Below are positions 12,208 through 23,102 of a stretch of DNA of 64,000 nucleotides, piece after piece. The stretch's first letter is position 1, and each line of letters opens with the position of its first letter. Origin of the DNA: Turbatrix aceti (lineage: Eukaryota; Nematoda; Chromadorea; Rhabditida; Panagrolaimidae); contig OZ017769.1 of assembly GCA_963969345.1 (NCBI GenBank), positions 1,488,001-1,552,000 on the forward strand. Reading direction: 5' to 3'. Under the pieces are notes generated by a model, which was not told where the DNA came from, did not search any database, and saw only the letters and a program-made list of their open reading frames with translations. A program made the position numbers and the translations under genes.

Positions 12208-13447
12208 TCACGAAAAGCCCTCATCGCCGTACGACGACGTCTTGGGCGGCTGCTGGTGGGGCGGAGGCTGGGAGTACGGGGTGCCGGACATCGGGGGAGG
12301 ATCTTCGTAGAGCAGGCCAGATCCCGGACGACCCTTCAGCGGCTGGGCTTGTTGCTCGTGGGCAGGGGTCTCGGAGAGGTCGTAGCGATCGGACGCCGGG
12401 CGAGGAGGCGGTTGCCCATGGGTGGGTTGACGGCCGTGGCGGTTGGCGGCTCGGAGCGCTTCGTAGTTAGTGGCGTTCGTTGGTTGGCTGGCGCTTGAGT
12501 ACTGCAAAAATAAAAAAAAATAAATTAGTTACAAAATCATGGTAAAAAACCTCAAAAAAGTTAAAAAATCTTCAAAACAAAAAAAATGCTAAATTCGATG
12601 TTAGAATTTTAAATTATCGCAACATCGTATTTTTCGAACATTTTTGGACCACAAATCTAAAAAAACTAGTGAATACCCAATTTTTTTTCAAAATACCTAA
12701 AACTGTTCAAAGACGTCCATTTCGATCCAAAATAAAAAAAAGCATAAAAATTTACATTGAGCTCAAAAATGTCTCCAACCACTTTTTTAGTCTAAAATTT
12801 TATAAAATCTATAATCCAGCATTTGGACGCCCCAAGAAACTGCTAATTTAAAAAAAAAAGTATTTTTACGTAAAACGCGTTTTTTGTCGTTTGAAAACCA
12901 ATAAAAATCTATTTTACTCTAAAAACGTCATTTCAAACCCATTTGACTTCCCAAACCCCATCCCCCTCCAACTCACCTTGTTATACATTTCCCAGATCCT
13001 CGGACGAACCCTATCGCCGCAGGTATTCATCGAGAGCATGTTCGCCGCAGTCAACGATCCCACGCCAATCAACGAGTAGAAAAACCATCCCTTTGGCCCG
13101 AATCTCATGGGTTCGGGTAGCCTCGAGCGGGCAAAGTACATCGAGCCGGTGACGAGGGCCGCAAACGGGAGGCCACGGGTCATGGTCATCTCAAACGTGC
13201 AGGACTTGAGCATCTGCGCGAGTTCTACCTGGTCATCGGATGACAACCTCTTGAGCAGCCAGTCCATCTGCTCGGGTGTCAGCTTGTTGTTCGCATTGTG
13301 GCCGTGGGGTGTGAAGCCACTCGCGCCGACGCCGGGCGTATTCCAGGTCGGAGGCGTTGCGGTGTTGTCCGGAAGAATGGAACTCGCATCCGTCGATCCA
13401 TCTTTCCACTTTCCCCAGCTTTCGGTATTTGCTGATGATGCTGGCAT
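12208..13447 (-). CDS. OCIAD1: OCIA domain-containing protein (OCIAD1/asrij-like)
   Basis: Two exons, 13447-12977 and 12501-12208 (254 aa; donor AAG|gtgagt, acceptor ttttgcag). Residues about 56-157 fit an OCIA domain: a helical acidic start, LKSCTFEMTMTRGLP then a hydrophobic span, and WFFYSLIGVGSLTAANML with the conserved late Cys. The second exon has NYEALRAANR, like the NYEELR-type motif of OCIAD proteins, then a Pro/Gln-rich tail. OCIAD proteins sit at mitochondria and endosomes and affect JAK/STAT and Notch signalling and complex III assembly in other animals. I start at the ATG just after a tttcag acceptor (AATC|ATG); the frame is open further upstream but that part looks like intron, so a 5'-UTR intron or trans-splice site is likely. 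The symbol is by family resemblance; OCIAD2 is not excluded. Confidence 0.72.
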
Positions 13448-14523
13448 GATTCTGAAAGATTCCAGAATAAAAGAAACAATCAAGCCTCCCAAAAAGAAGA
13501 ACGCAACAAAAAAGAAACGAACATCCTCGAAAACATCGTTACTCTTTTTCTTCATCAACAACAAACAACTTTCGCGTCGAGAACCCCCAAAAGTTTGTTG
13601 TTCGACAAAATTGTTTTTATTTACTTAATTTTATCAAAAATGTCTCTTTCCCTGTTTAGATGTTTGTGATTTTGCATTTTGTAAGCATCTAATGACTACA
13701 AGTCGATCAGTCTTATGATATTGTGATGGTAGGTGATGCCTCGTACCCGTTTCGTGTCCTTGCATCACCACCACGAAATATGTGTGCGTGATTTGGGTAA
13801 ACCACGTTGAACTGATAAGCACCAGACATCAGGCATGCATTTTGGTAGTTATTTTGAACTTTTAGACTGTGCAATAAAAGAGCACTGTAAAATAGGGATT
13901 TTCAGTTGTCAAAAAATTTATTAAACGCATTTCCGTTAAAACAAGGGTAGATTTTTTGAACATTTGTCCACTGCTTTTTCTCGTCAACATCGTAGAAAAA
14001 TGCAGAAAGAGCCTTATTTGGCAGACCGTCAGAAACCAACAAAGCGCTTTTGTTCAACATAAAATTTCGAATAATAAAACCTACGTCTCCGCTTTTTTTT
14101 TCGTTTTTTTATCATTTTTTCTTCGGCTCAACAACAAACCAACAAATCATAATAACCCACAAACGACAGAGAAGTGTTAAACGTAGATCCGTGAATAGTT
14201 GCAGTGAAGTCGTCGTTATCCCAAGTAATAAGCAAAATGCGGACAAACAAATAAGAAAACCGCCAAAAAGTAACGAAAAAAATAGAAAAGTCGTAACTGC
14301 GGAAACGGTATCTTTCGCCACGAAAACTCACATTTTCGTCCCAGGATCCGTTTTTTTCATATTTGTGTTCCAATTTCAACGTCTTTTTTTCTGATTTTTA
14401 CACTTTTTTCACATCAACATTTATTAGGCAAAAAGGGTACACGCTCAAAAAACCGTAGAGAAATCAACTGTATACAGTTGTGAAAGTGAGATTCGCCTTC
14501 TAGGTACAACAAAAAAACACACT
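13448..14523. other. intergenic between OCIAD-like start and BTB gene end
   Basis: No gene seen. It contains the probable 5'-UTR intron acceptor of the OCIAD-like gene (just above 13447) and the BTB gene's 3' end. The short ORFs are AT-rich and overlap each other on both strands. Confidence 0.5.
14420..14425 (-). terminator. AATAAA poly(A) signal of the BTB gene
   Basis: The plus strand tttatt reads AATAAA on the minus strand, about 100 bp after the TAA at 14524. Confidence 0.55.
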
Positions 14524-16040
14524 TTAATCATACTGAAACGTGAGATTCGCCTTGTAGGTAGTCTCGTACGTCGTCACAACGAGGACGTCGTCACTCGAAG
14601 GAAAGGTGAGAGGTCGCACGCCTCCCCCGCGATCACAGGTACAAAACGGCAGCGAAGTGAAGCTGGCATTGCTGCAGAAATGACGACCGTCGAAGAAGCA
14701 GTGGTTCGGCTTCGCTCTTCCAAAGAAGATGCCATACCTGACCTTTTCGTTGCAGTAGAACTTCTTTGGAAGTTTCTGAATGTTGTTCCATTTCTTATCG
14801 CCGTCAACGACGTAGCAAAACGCGGATAAACAAATATCCGGCGATTTGGCGCCTATCAAGGTCGCACTTTTGTTTAGAGAAAAACTAAAAAAAAAACATC
14901 CAAATTCAATATTCCCAATATAAAACGTAATAAACTTACTGTATGACATACGTGTGCCGCATGACACAGTCACAGTTGACCGCTGCCTTCAATACAAACT
15001 GTTTGGGCTCGACAACAACATCCAGGACAGTCGAAGGCAAAAACTTGGAATACCAAACAGCCTTGAAAAATTGCAAAAATTTCTTGGTGTGCTCCTTGAG
15101 GGCTTCTTCGAGGGGAGCAAGCGCGGAGTGAACTGCAGAAATCGAAATTGCGCCGTCAGCCTGCACGGCATCCATTGCCCACGAAACTGCAGCGCTAACA
15201 ATGTGCTCACAATCATGGAGTGAAAAAATATTGTCGGTCAGAAGTAGCGAAATTATGTCGACATTCAAAAACGACGATCCTAAGTATTTTTTCTTTTTGA
15301 AAATTTTGTAAAACCTGTAAAACTTACGTCCATTTGACAGGGCAGTAGAAACGTCAGCCCGAGCACAGAAAAGGGCCTTCTCTTTGAGTTGAGCGTATCC
15401 AAACTTGTTCGCGTAAAACAGGAATGGGACGGCGTTTAGAATATTCACGGCATCGCATCCGAAATCGACGCAGAGCTTTCGTAGGACGTCAATGTTGTAT
15501 TTTTCGGCTTAAAACAAACAAAAAAATTGACAGTGTTTTGAAAAAAAAACTCACCAACGTAAACCACTTTCCCAAAATTCTCAACCGTGATCTCAAATTC
15601 CGACTCTGTCTTGTAGATGACATCGATTGCAAAATCCAGAGCATCAGCATCGACGTCATCGACCCGGATGACTTGTTGCTTCTCAGCGTTTTTCTCCATT
15701 TTCATCTTCGAGCCAGTGCCGAAGAACATGGCGTCAAAAACGTCCGACACGTTGGCAAGGATGCATTTGTGAGCTTGGATTTCCTAAAAAATGCGCATGA
15801 AAACGAGAAAACTGAATCATAAAAACATACACGATGGGTAACCATGGGTTCATCCACGTCATCTATTGTGGGCTTATCGACGACGTCGACGTCGGGCTTG
15901 TCACCACTACCGTCATCCGGCTTCTCACAGTCGTCGTTTGGTTTCTTTTCGTCGTCAACCGACTTAACATCGCACTCGTCGACCGGCTTGGGCTGGACTT
16001 CGACAACGAAAACGACGTCACATCGCTTGGAGCGCATCAT
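14524..16040 (-). CDS. BTB/POZ-domain protein with internal acidic insertion
   Basis: Five exons: 16040-15831, 15783-15555, 15507-15328, 15279-14940, 14884-14524 (439 aa; all GT-AG, frame continuous). Exon 1 begins MMRSKRCDVVFVVEV, the first strand of a BTB fold. A stretch of about 55 residues rich in Asp, Lys and Pro follows, then exon 2 resumes the fold: EIQAHKCILANVSDVFDAMFFG, later VDDVDADALDFAIDVIYKTE. Exons 3-4 look like the end of BTB plus a BACK-like helical region (LCVDFGCDAVNIL, FLFYANKFGYAQLKEKALFC). Exon 5 is Cys-rich and of unknown fold. BTB proteins dimerise and many are Cullin-3 substrate adaptors; that role is inferred. The low-complexity insertion inside the BTB domain is unusual. 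A fragment of exon 2 occurs again at 26817-26885. Confidence 0.75.
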
Positions 16041-16567
16041 CTTGAAGTAGCCCAAAAATAAAGAAAACGAACTAAAAAGTGAATGACCCAAATTAGACCA
16101 TAAAAAACGACAACAAAACAACAATAAAAATAAAGAGTTGAAAAATGAAAGTCTGGTCATCGCGCATACTGTATTTTTCGCTATGTGTTCAACCATTTGT
16201 CGTTTTTTCACTTTTTGTTTCACGCGCCACGACAAAAAACACAAGCAAACAGTCTTTGACAAAATGATTATCAGTTTCGGTTCGGGTACCCGAAAAAAAT
16301 ATTATCGCTTCCGGTTTCGGGTACCCGTTTCGGCATTGAGCAGGAAGACGTTTGACGAAGAGAGGATTCCCCCATGCGTGCATAGTGTCCCCCGTTTCAA
16401 GTGCGCACTTTCTCCCTTGTTTTTAGGCTTTTTGGATGCTTGTATCTCGCTTGCGCGTTGCTCGCGCGCTCTAATTTTGTGTGTTTTGGAATCAGCGTGC
16501 CCGAATTAGTCGTTACGCCAAGTTTGCCGCTGATACAAAATAGGCACTAAAAGTTATGCCGTTATTA

Positions 16568-19105
16568 CAGGAACTACGTAAAAGTCAAATATTCCAAGAC
16601 AGATAAAAAAAAGCAAACAAAACGGGCCAACAGTTGAAATAAGAATTGACCGCGTTCAGCCAGTCTGGACCGTATTCGTCATCATCGTCGTCGTCGACTG
16701 GTTCGTAAGTTGTCGTGAGAGCTTCCGTGCTTGTTGTAGGCACCACCCGTGTGTGTTTTGCAGTGAATTTCAGTTTGCGTGTTGTAGTCATCTCAGGTTG
16801 GCGTGTTGTTGGATGTTTTTTGGGATTCAGAGGTAGAGCGGTTTTGGCCTTGCCTTCCTGTATTCGGACCCAGATATCGTGAGGTTCCAGTTCTAAAACA
16901 AAAACTATGTTTTGAACTGTGTTTTGTTCGACTCACTCAAATCCAGGCTTTGAAAAAAGTAGTATTCTCCGCTCCGTGTTTCAATGTCGAACTCCACCTT
17001 CAGTTCATAGCCCCGGTTGTTGACGACTTTTACGTGCGTTACTTTGGTATTGCCGTCTTTGATTGTTTGAATGTACACTGCCGAGTGGTACCGTCTGGCT
17101 TCAGGGCTGACGTCGCAGTACATGACGGCATCTGGACCACAGTGGTGACACTGGAAAATGGGACTAGACACACTGTTGTCCAGACTGACGAGTTCGGCGT
17201 AACCATTTGTGGAGTAGGCCAGCAGCCAGCGAACTGTGCCACGATCGTGATCACAGTTCGCGGCGGTGGTTGAACGCTGCTCGACGTGCACGTAGGCATT
17301 GATCTCGGACGTCAGTTTGAGGTTGACTTTGTATTGAGCCCCGCCGTACCGAAATTCGATGTCAAACACGCAGAATTTAAAATCGACGTTGTTGATTAGG
17401 AAGTACACTGAAACTTACATTTTGCATTTTAGCAACTTTATAAAATTTTACCTTCGATGGATATCAATTCCTCATTCTGTTTGACGACCCGAGGAGCCGC
17501 AGCCACGGTGAGTGAAGGATCGCCAGTCGGAAACCTGCATTGATTCATGTACTCCAAAGGCGCGAAGATGTCGTGAAACTTATCACCACCCTCTCTGTTT
17601 TCGTAGATAAAGCGAACCGTGAACCTTCGATCTGTTCCCTTGAATTTGTAGTACAGGAAGAGAGGCGAGTACGTTTTGTCCTTCGGATCGTAAAAGAAAA
17701 ACGGCTGTTCGCTGTCTGAACATTTATGATAGAATGTATTTACAATGTGGTTTAAAACAACTTACAGTCATTTTCGATCCTTGGCCGCGGGTAGCTTTTT
17801 TCGTTGAAAGTTATGCTATTTGCAGATTTTTTTGGCCCCCTTAAATTTGTTTCACCTATTACTGGAGTCGAATACGGTAACGGAACTGAAAAAACATAAT
17901 CGATGAGCTTGATTTCATAAGCACTGTAACGTACATGAAGCGCTGAAGTCTTCAATAAAATCGTAGGCCAGGGCACACGTTAGTATGGATTGCTTGATTG
18001 GGTGCAAAATGAATTCGTGTCCATCAACAGTGCATTTTCTTTCATTTGGGCGATTTGGATCGACTTTAACTACTACCTCTGAAAGCGAAGGAACGAACAA
18101 ACCATTGATTATCAGGGGGTAGTGCACCATGGTATTGGAGTCGCATTCACCATATTCCTAAAATGCATTTCTTAAACGTATCAAACCTTCAACAATCTTA
18201 CGTCAACTGCAGCTCTCTCTTTGTCGTAAATGTATTCTACAAAATTGGCATAGCTTTTTGAAGTCGTTTTACCGTACTTGCAGGCTTCGTATACTATTTC
18301 GTACCATTTTTTTACTTCGTGAAAGCGCTCTACGTAATATCTTCCGTATTCTGAAGGTACATGAGGTTGACTTTTATGTGTGCGGACATTATAATATTTC
18401 TGTTTTACCAACGCTTCGAAGTAATCCTGCGAAATCAAGTCAACTAAAACAAACAAATCAGTAAATAATAAACTTAAAAAATCATACCGCTCCAATGTTT
18501 TCCATTTGTATCATGGGATACCATTTTGACAATGTTATCGTCGTCTACGTAGAACGAAAGTATAGACACATATGTGATTTCAGTTTCTGGATCTTGAACG
18601 ACATCAGCGTTCATGCTGGATTTCTTTCGATGGCACCAGCCTTCTTTTTCCACGACGAAAAGAACCCGATCGTATACGTAAACCGAGCAGTCGTCGAGGA
18701 GTTCTGCTTGGAACATTTCTGAAAAGTAAGAATTCTGATGCGAGATACATAGTTTACAAAACTTACTGCCGTGCATGTCCATAAACATTCCGTTGACGAC
18801 TGCGAGGCTGGACAAAAGCAAAACCATGAGCGCAGCGATCAGTACTGCCGTGGATGAACGTTGCATGCTCGTCTTCGGTCACTGTTCGAGTTCCGTGGTT
18901 TCGGAGACAACAATCGACCCCGACGATAGCAGAAAAATGTCAGCGATGACCGAATAAACTCCTCCAGTCGGAGCGGAGAGTTGTGAAGCGAAAACGTCGT
19001 TTTTTTGGGTAGGAACGACGGCAACGAACGTAGGAATGACGTTACAGGAATAACGAAGAAAAATGAGCTTTTTTCCTTGTACTTTTTTTTTACGAATTTG
19101 CAAAT
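16568..19105. repeat. copy 1 of a 2.5-kb duplication carrying the variable membrane-protein gene
   Basis: 16568-19105 aligns with 24193-26733 from just after the gene's stop to about 240 bp upstream of its ATG. The shift is 7625 in the C-terminal half and 7628 at the ATG, the result of two in-frame indels. Identity is nearly complete apart from patches in exons 2-4. Weaker similarity continues upstream (19310-19515 against 26933-27100), showing an older, longer duplicated block. Confidence 0.9.
16585..18866 (-). CDS. variable surface/secreted protein, copy 1 (652 aa, unknown family)
   Basis: Eight exons: 18866-18767, 18718-18488, 18443-18202, 18157-17935, 17885-17766, 17715-17452, 17407-16937, 16892-16585. 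All are GT-AG and the total is 653 codons, so the model is well supported. Residues 1-26 are a signal peptide (MQRSSTAVLIAALMVLLLSS...). The ectodomain has scattered cysteines and beta-rich sequence but no domain I recognise. The last exon has a Thr-rich, mucin-like stretch, a run of acidic residues (DDDDDDEYG) and a hydrophobic C-terminus (FNCWPVLFAFFYLSWNI) that could be a membrane anchor or GPI signal. The paralogue at 24210-26494 matches it almost base for base in introns and exons 5-8, but differs densely in exons 2-4. The function is unknown; a recognition or host-interaction role is inference from that pattern. Confidence 0.75.
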
Positions 19106-20062
19106 CACGTAGCGTAATTATTTTAGGGGGGATTTTTTTGTTAGCTTCGATCATACTTCAACGTGTATTAATATTCTCAAACCTCTTACGTCCTTGTCAC
19201 CTTCATCTAAACCAGGGTTTTATAATTAGAAATTAAGGGAAAGATTTTTCATACCGCCCGCTTTTTTATTCTTAAAATTTTTTCGCTTGCGCTATCATTT
19301 GTTTTCATTTGCTACCGATCATGAGCGGATAGGAAAAAACGTCAGCGCTTCAAGTAAAATTTATTTAAAAAATTAAAAAAAATATTTTAGGCAAAAATTG
19401 GGCGCAAAAGTTAAAATTCGGTTGTTTTACTGGTGTTTAGACAAATTTCTAGCAATCTACTCGAAAGTGAACGGAATGATAAAATAAATCAGGCAAATTG
19501 TCATTGCTACATAGGCTGAAAATGTTTTTTTTCATTGCCTCGAGATTGTGTCTGATGAGGGGGGGGGGGAATTTCAAAAAAAAATATTTTGGATTGCTCA
19601 AAAATTGTGGCTTCGAGCAGCGATGACTTGGTTCACCGTAGCAAAAATAAATAAAAAAATATTATATATATATTAATGTCTACAACAACTAAAACAGCAT
19701 ACATTCTGTTTTAATTAATAAATATTTATTTCAACTGCATTATTTAATAACCACTTTGTTTTAACACTCACCGGTGTAAAACAACCGGACCAGCGATGAC
19801 CCAGGCTGAGTTGAAAAACGGTTTGTCTTGTTCAGTTTCATTGTTTTCCGCTTCCGCTCTATTTTGATATTTTTTGGAAAGAATCATCATGTTAATCATC
19901 GGGTTCATCGATATTTTAGTGTAAACGTTATGTTTTTGAAAGCTTAGAAAGCAAGGCATGAGTTGATTCACCGGAAAAAAAGTTAACAAAGCAAAAAAAT
20001 ATAAAACAACCTTATCATCCGAAAAGAATCATTTGTTAAAAAAATTCGAACAAAGAAACAAA
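18867..20062. other. upstream region of copy 1 and small-gene interval
   Basis: It holds the 5' flank shared with copy 2 (to about 19105), a diverged repeat of the 26933-27100 region (19310-19515), a G run at 19559-19569, and a possible one-exon minus-strand ORF at 19908-19768 (described separately). Confidence 0.5.
19768..19908 (-). CDS. possible small protein or first coding exon (46 aa)
   Basis: ATG at 19908 opens MNPMINMMILSKKYQNRAEA..., a basic/acidic peptide ending ...VIAGPVVLHR, and then TGA. The stop overlaps a good donor (CCG|gtgagt), so this may be a first exon spliced onward, though the next acceptor I can find gives a stop after a few codons. It is divergent from the small membrane-peptide gene at 20063, with 155 bp between the starts. 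No homology is recognised. Confidence 0.3.
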   Translation of the reverse strand: MNPMINMMILSKKYQNRAEAENNETEQDKPFFNSAWVIAGPVVLHR

Positions 20063-20344
20063 ATGAAGCTCTTAGACATGCTCATAATAGGCGTTCTGTG
20101 CGTACTGAGTGCCACGAGTATGGCTGTATTAGTGCTCCTGCTTCTAGTTTTTCATCTGATTAAAAAGAAACTAATACCGCAGTAAGTTGTCTGTAACATC
20201 AATAAAATAATTTTAAAATACTTATTGAAAAATAAATAATTAAATTTCAGAGTCATGGCACTTGAAAACAAGTTAATCCACATAACAGTCCACATGCATC
20301 CCCGAAAAATTGAAAGCGATGACGATCTACGGACACTTGTCTAA
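20063..20344 (+). CDS. small single-pass membrane protein (70 aa)
   Basis: Two exons, 20063-20181 and 20251-20344, joined across a 69-bp intron (donor CA|gtaagt, acceptor aatttcag); the frame is continuous. Residues 1-34 are almost entirely hydrophobic (MKLLDMLIIGVLC..., then MAVLVLLLLVFHLI), followed by a KKK stop-transfer and a polar tail ending ESDDDLRTLV. It could be an uncleaved signal anchor with a cytosolic tail. No family is recognised. Splice agreement and the clear membrane topology argue that it is real despite its size. Confidence 0.55.
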
Positions 20345-20573
20345 CGCCAGCAATCGCAGTAATTTTTTTACCTTTACAATTTTTTTAAATAAGTCATTTA
20401 TTTAAATGTAAGAAATATAAAATTTGTTTATCTCTTGTCTGCACTTCGTCTTATGTATTTACATTGTAACATTAGTTGGAAGGCTATATCTATCCTTGTC
20501 CGCGCATAGTACTGATCAAACATTTCAATTTATTTGGCATCGGGCAAGGAGGAGAGCAGGGAGCGGAGTGGCT

Positions 20574-20972
20574 AACGGGCAGTGTAATGCAAACCAAAAT
20601 TATTGCCTTCGCCTTCGCCTTCACCTCCGGAGGCGAAGGCGATGAAGGCGCCTCCAGAGACGGAGGCGACCAGAGGCGCCTTTGGTGTCAATTCTCAAAT
20701 TTTCTATTACAAAATCATAGCAGAAAGCGATATTATGATAATAGAAGGCTTTTAATTCTATTAAATAAAGTGGTAAAGCTGTTTTTTGACTATTTGTGGT
20801 TAGAATTTAAAGTCATTCAAATTTTTTGTTCCAAATTGTAAAGGTCTGAAGGCGATGGAGGCGAAGGCAATTGGAGGCGATCAATTTTTTTGCCTTCGCC
20901 TCCGGAGGCGAGGGCGATCTGAAGGCGCCTCCGGGGGCGATGAAGGCGAAGGCGATGTTACACTGCTAATGG
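20574..20972. mobile_element. foldback/MITE-like element with GC-rich subterminal repeats
   Basis: Both ends carry the inverted motif gcagtgtaa (20580 on the plus strand; ttacactgc near 20960). Inside each end is an array of GC-rich hexamer-like units (gccttcgcc / ggcgaaggc, with palindromic cctccggagg), in inverted orientation at 20612-20682 and 20854-20955. The centre is about 170 bp of AT-rich DNA without an ORF. Terminal inverted repeats with no transposase suggest a non-autonomous DNA element. No certain target-site duplication was found. Confidence 0.6.
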
Positions 20973-21743
20973 GTCGATCTTTTTGTGAGGGGGGACTAAC
21001 TTGTAACACCGTAGGTACCAAGGTATTGCATTTTGTGTAAAAATTTTTTGTGCTATTGCAACACACGACCACAACTTTTGTTTTTCACGATGAATGTGAT
21101 GTGCGTCATGCGCAATCGCACACACCACACGAAATACGTGCGCCTTTTACCAACAAATAAGCTAACTTGAAGATTTTGGCACAAATATGCTTAATGAACA
21201 AGAGGGAGGGGGGGCGCATGCAAACGTCAACACATTGTGTTCATTCAGTCGTACTTTTAATTTTTAGACGAATGTGTGAGAGAATACACGATATCGTAAA
21301 AAATGTAAAATAATCAGGATTAATGCAATTTGTGATCCTGTGCGTTTTTGGCCAAAATTTGATATCACTTTTTTTTCAAAGTAATTCGAGAAATTCGCTG
21401 ATAACAATTACCCTTACAAAAACGCACGCATTCCGCTCCTCCGAATCTTCGTTCAACGTGCTCATAATATAAGATAATTTGTGCAAATCTCCCAAAAAAG
21501 TAGGTGTCTGTTGAGAAAAGTACGACTGTTGGAACTATGTATTATGAAGCAATCGGAACTTCAAAGCAACATTCGTGCAGTGCTGTGGCCGGTTTGAAAG
21601 CACGACGACGGAAAGCGAACCGGCAACGATAAACTAGGGCAGTGCCGTCAGATTCACACTATTTGCTCGTCGAATTTGCTCGCACTATCGCCGATAGAGC
21701 CCTAAAGGATAGGGCTGGGAAAATGAAAGCGACGTACATCAAT

Positions 21744-21982
21744 GAGTCGCGCGCGCTGCAAAAAAATACAAGTTCTTGTACGATCTTACAACTGCCATAC
21801 GGAACGCTCGAGCAGTTCTTTTTCTTTCTTATACGGACCTTTAGATCCAATTTTCACTCATATACGAACCATTAGATAAAAATGGAAGACGCGCGCGTCC
21901 GGCCAGAACGCTTCTCGAGCGTTCCGTATGGCAGTTGTAAGATCGTACAAGAACATGTATTTTTTTGCAGCGCGCGCGACTC
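21744..21982. repeat. 69-bp near-perfect inverted repeat with 101-bp spacer
   Basis: Left arm 21744-21812 and right arm 21914-21982 are reverse complements with one mismatch in 69 bases. Both arms end in gagtcgcgcgcgctgc. The spacer contains two short related units (atacggacctttagat and atacgaaccattagat). The fresh symmetry suggests a recent foldback insertion or a hairpin-RNA source. Confidence 0.85.
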
Positions 21983-22020
21983 AAACCAAGTTTTTTTTGT
22001 TTCAAATTGAAAATGACAAA

Positions 22021-22200
22021 AATATCACTGGCTACCATTTCTGCGGCATAACGCTGTGGATGCCATGATAAATTTTGCCCTTTCAATTTTAAACAAACAA
22101 TTTCCCCGTCTGGAGTTGAGTGGGGCTATCACTGGCTACCATTTATACAGCAAAAAACTGTGGATGCTCCGATATTCACCCTACTCCAGTTTCAAACAGA
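22021..22200. repeat. two-unit imperfect tandem repeat
   Basis: The unit starting tatcactggctaccattt occurs at 22021 and again at about 22130. Both continue with a related ctgtggatg segment and end near a short aaacarac motif. The spacing is about 108 bp. There is no open frame across either unit. Confidence 0.6.
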
Positions 22201-22907
22201 CCTGGTAAATTTGACGAGCTGATTGCCGGTCGGATTCATGTCATGGGGCAGTATTGAAAGTTGTCGATGTCACGGTGATTCCTCATCTTAAACCAAAATG
22301 TGCCGGTAAAACGTGCTCAAAGATTTTGTAGACAAAATGTTACCTGTAATGACGTTTATTTCAAAATGATGAGCTTGAGTAGCGGTTCGATAGTTGTCGA
22401 GGTTAATGAAAATCTGCAAAAAAAAGAAAATACGTTACTTTTTGTAATGCCACTCAAAAAGAAAAAAAACGAAAAAAAAATATTTGTTCAACCCCATTTT
22501 TCAAAAAAAAAACATACAGAAATCTGAAAAAAATACTGAAAAAGTCATTACAATTTTATAAATATTCATGATTTTGTAAAGCAAAAAAACTCACCAAATT
22601 TTACTGAAAAAAATTGAATGAAACCCAATAGAAATTTCTTATTTTTTTGTAAAACAAAACTTACCGGAAAATTATTCTGAAAAGTCTAAAAAAAGTTAGT
22701 TTGTGTGAGCGAAATCACAATAATCGTATGTTTTAGCAAAAAAAGATATTATAGGGTTTGTGCAACCCATTTCTATATTATTTTAAATAAAAGTTTATTG
22801 ACAATTCATCACAACACATAAATACAAAAAATGATTACCAAAAAAGTAATAAATATTAAAGGGTTTGTAAAACCCATGATCTTCAACAAGAGCCATATGC
22901 CATTTTT

Positions 22908-23102
22908 TTAATTTACAAATTCACGTACTGTACGACAAAAATAAACGAAAAAAAAACTTAACAAAACGAGAAGCAGTGGGCCGTCGTAGATGAGAATCTG
23001 AAAACAATGGTTCATAGGTGACAAAAACTATGTAACTGAAACCATTACCGACAAATCACGGACATTAATTAGAAAAACAAACGGGCAAATCGCTCTTGCC
23101 AT
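22908..23102 (-). CDS. micropeptide with one membrane segment (47 aa)
   Basis: Two exons, 23102-23049 and 22997-22908, separated by a 51-bp intron (donor TCG|gtaatg, acceptor gttttcag). The frame runs from ATG to TAA. The second exon encodes ILIYDGPLLLVLLSFFFVYF followed by CRTVREF, a typical membrane span with a basic flank. No homology is recognised. The small size makes chance possible, but intron size and acceptor match those of the real genes. Confidence 0.4.

Larger units (their letters stand above)
20345..22907. other. gene-free interval rich in foldback repeats
   Basis: Apart from the repeats listed separately I see no coding exon here. 22400-22800 is AT-rich with many A runs. Confidence 0.5.

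Noticed and set aside
12914..13564. Longer N-terminus for the OCIAD-like protein
   Set aside because: The extra 39 residues are encoded by intron-like A/T-rich DNA ending in a tttcag acceptor just before the chosen ATG.
16803..17273. 156-codon plus-strand ORF (and its copy at 24428-24898)
   Set aside because: Antisense to exons 7-8 of the variable membrane-protein gene, whose eight-exon frame is complete.
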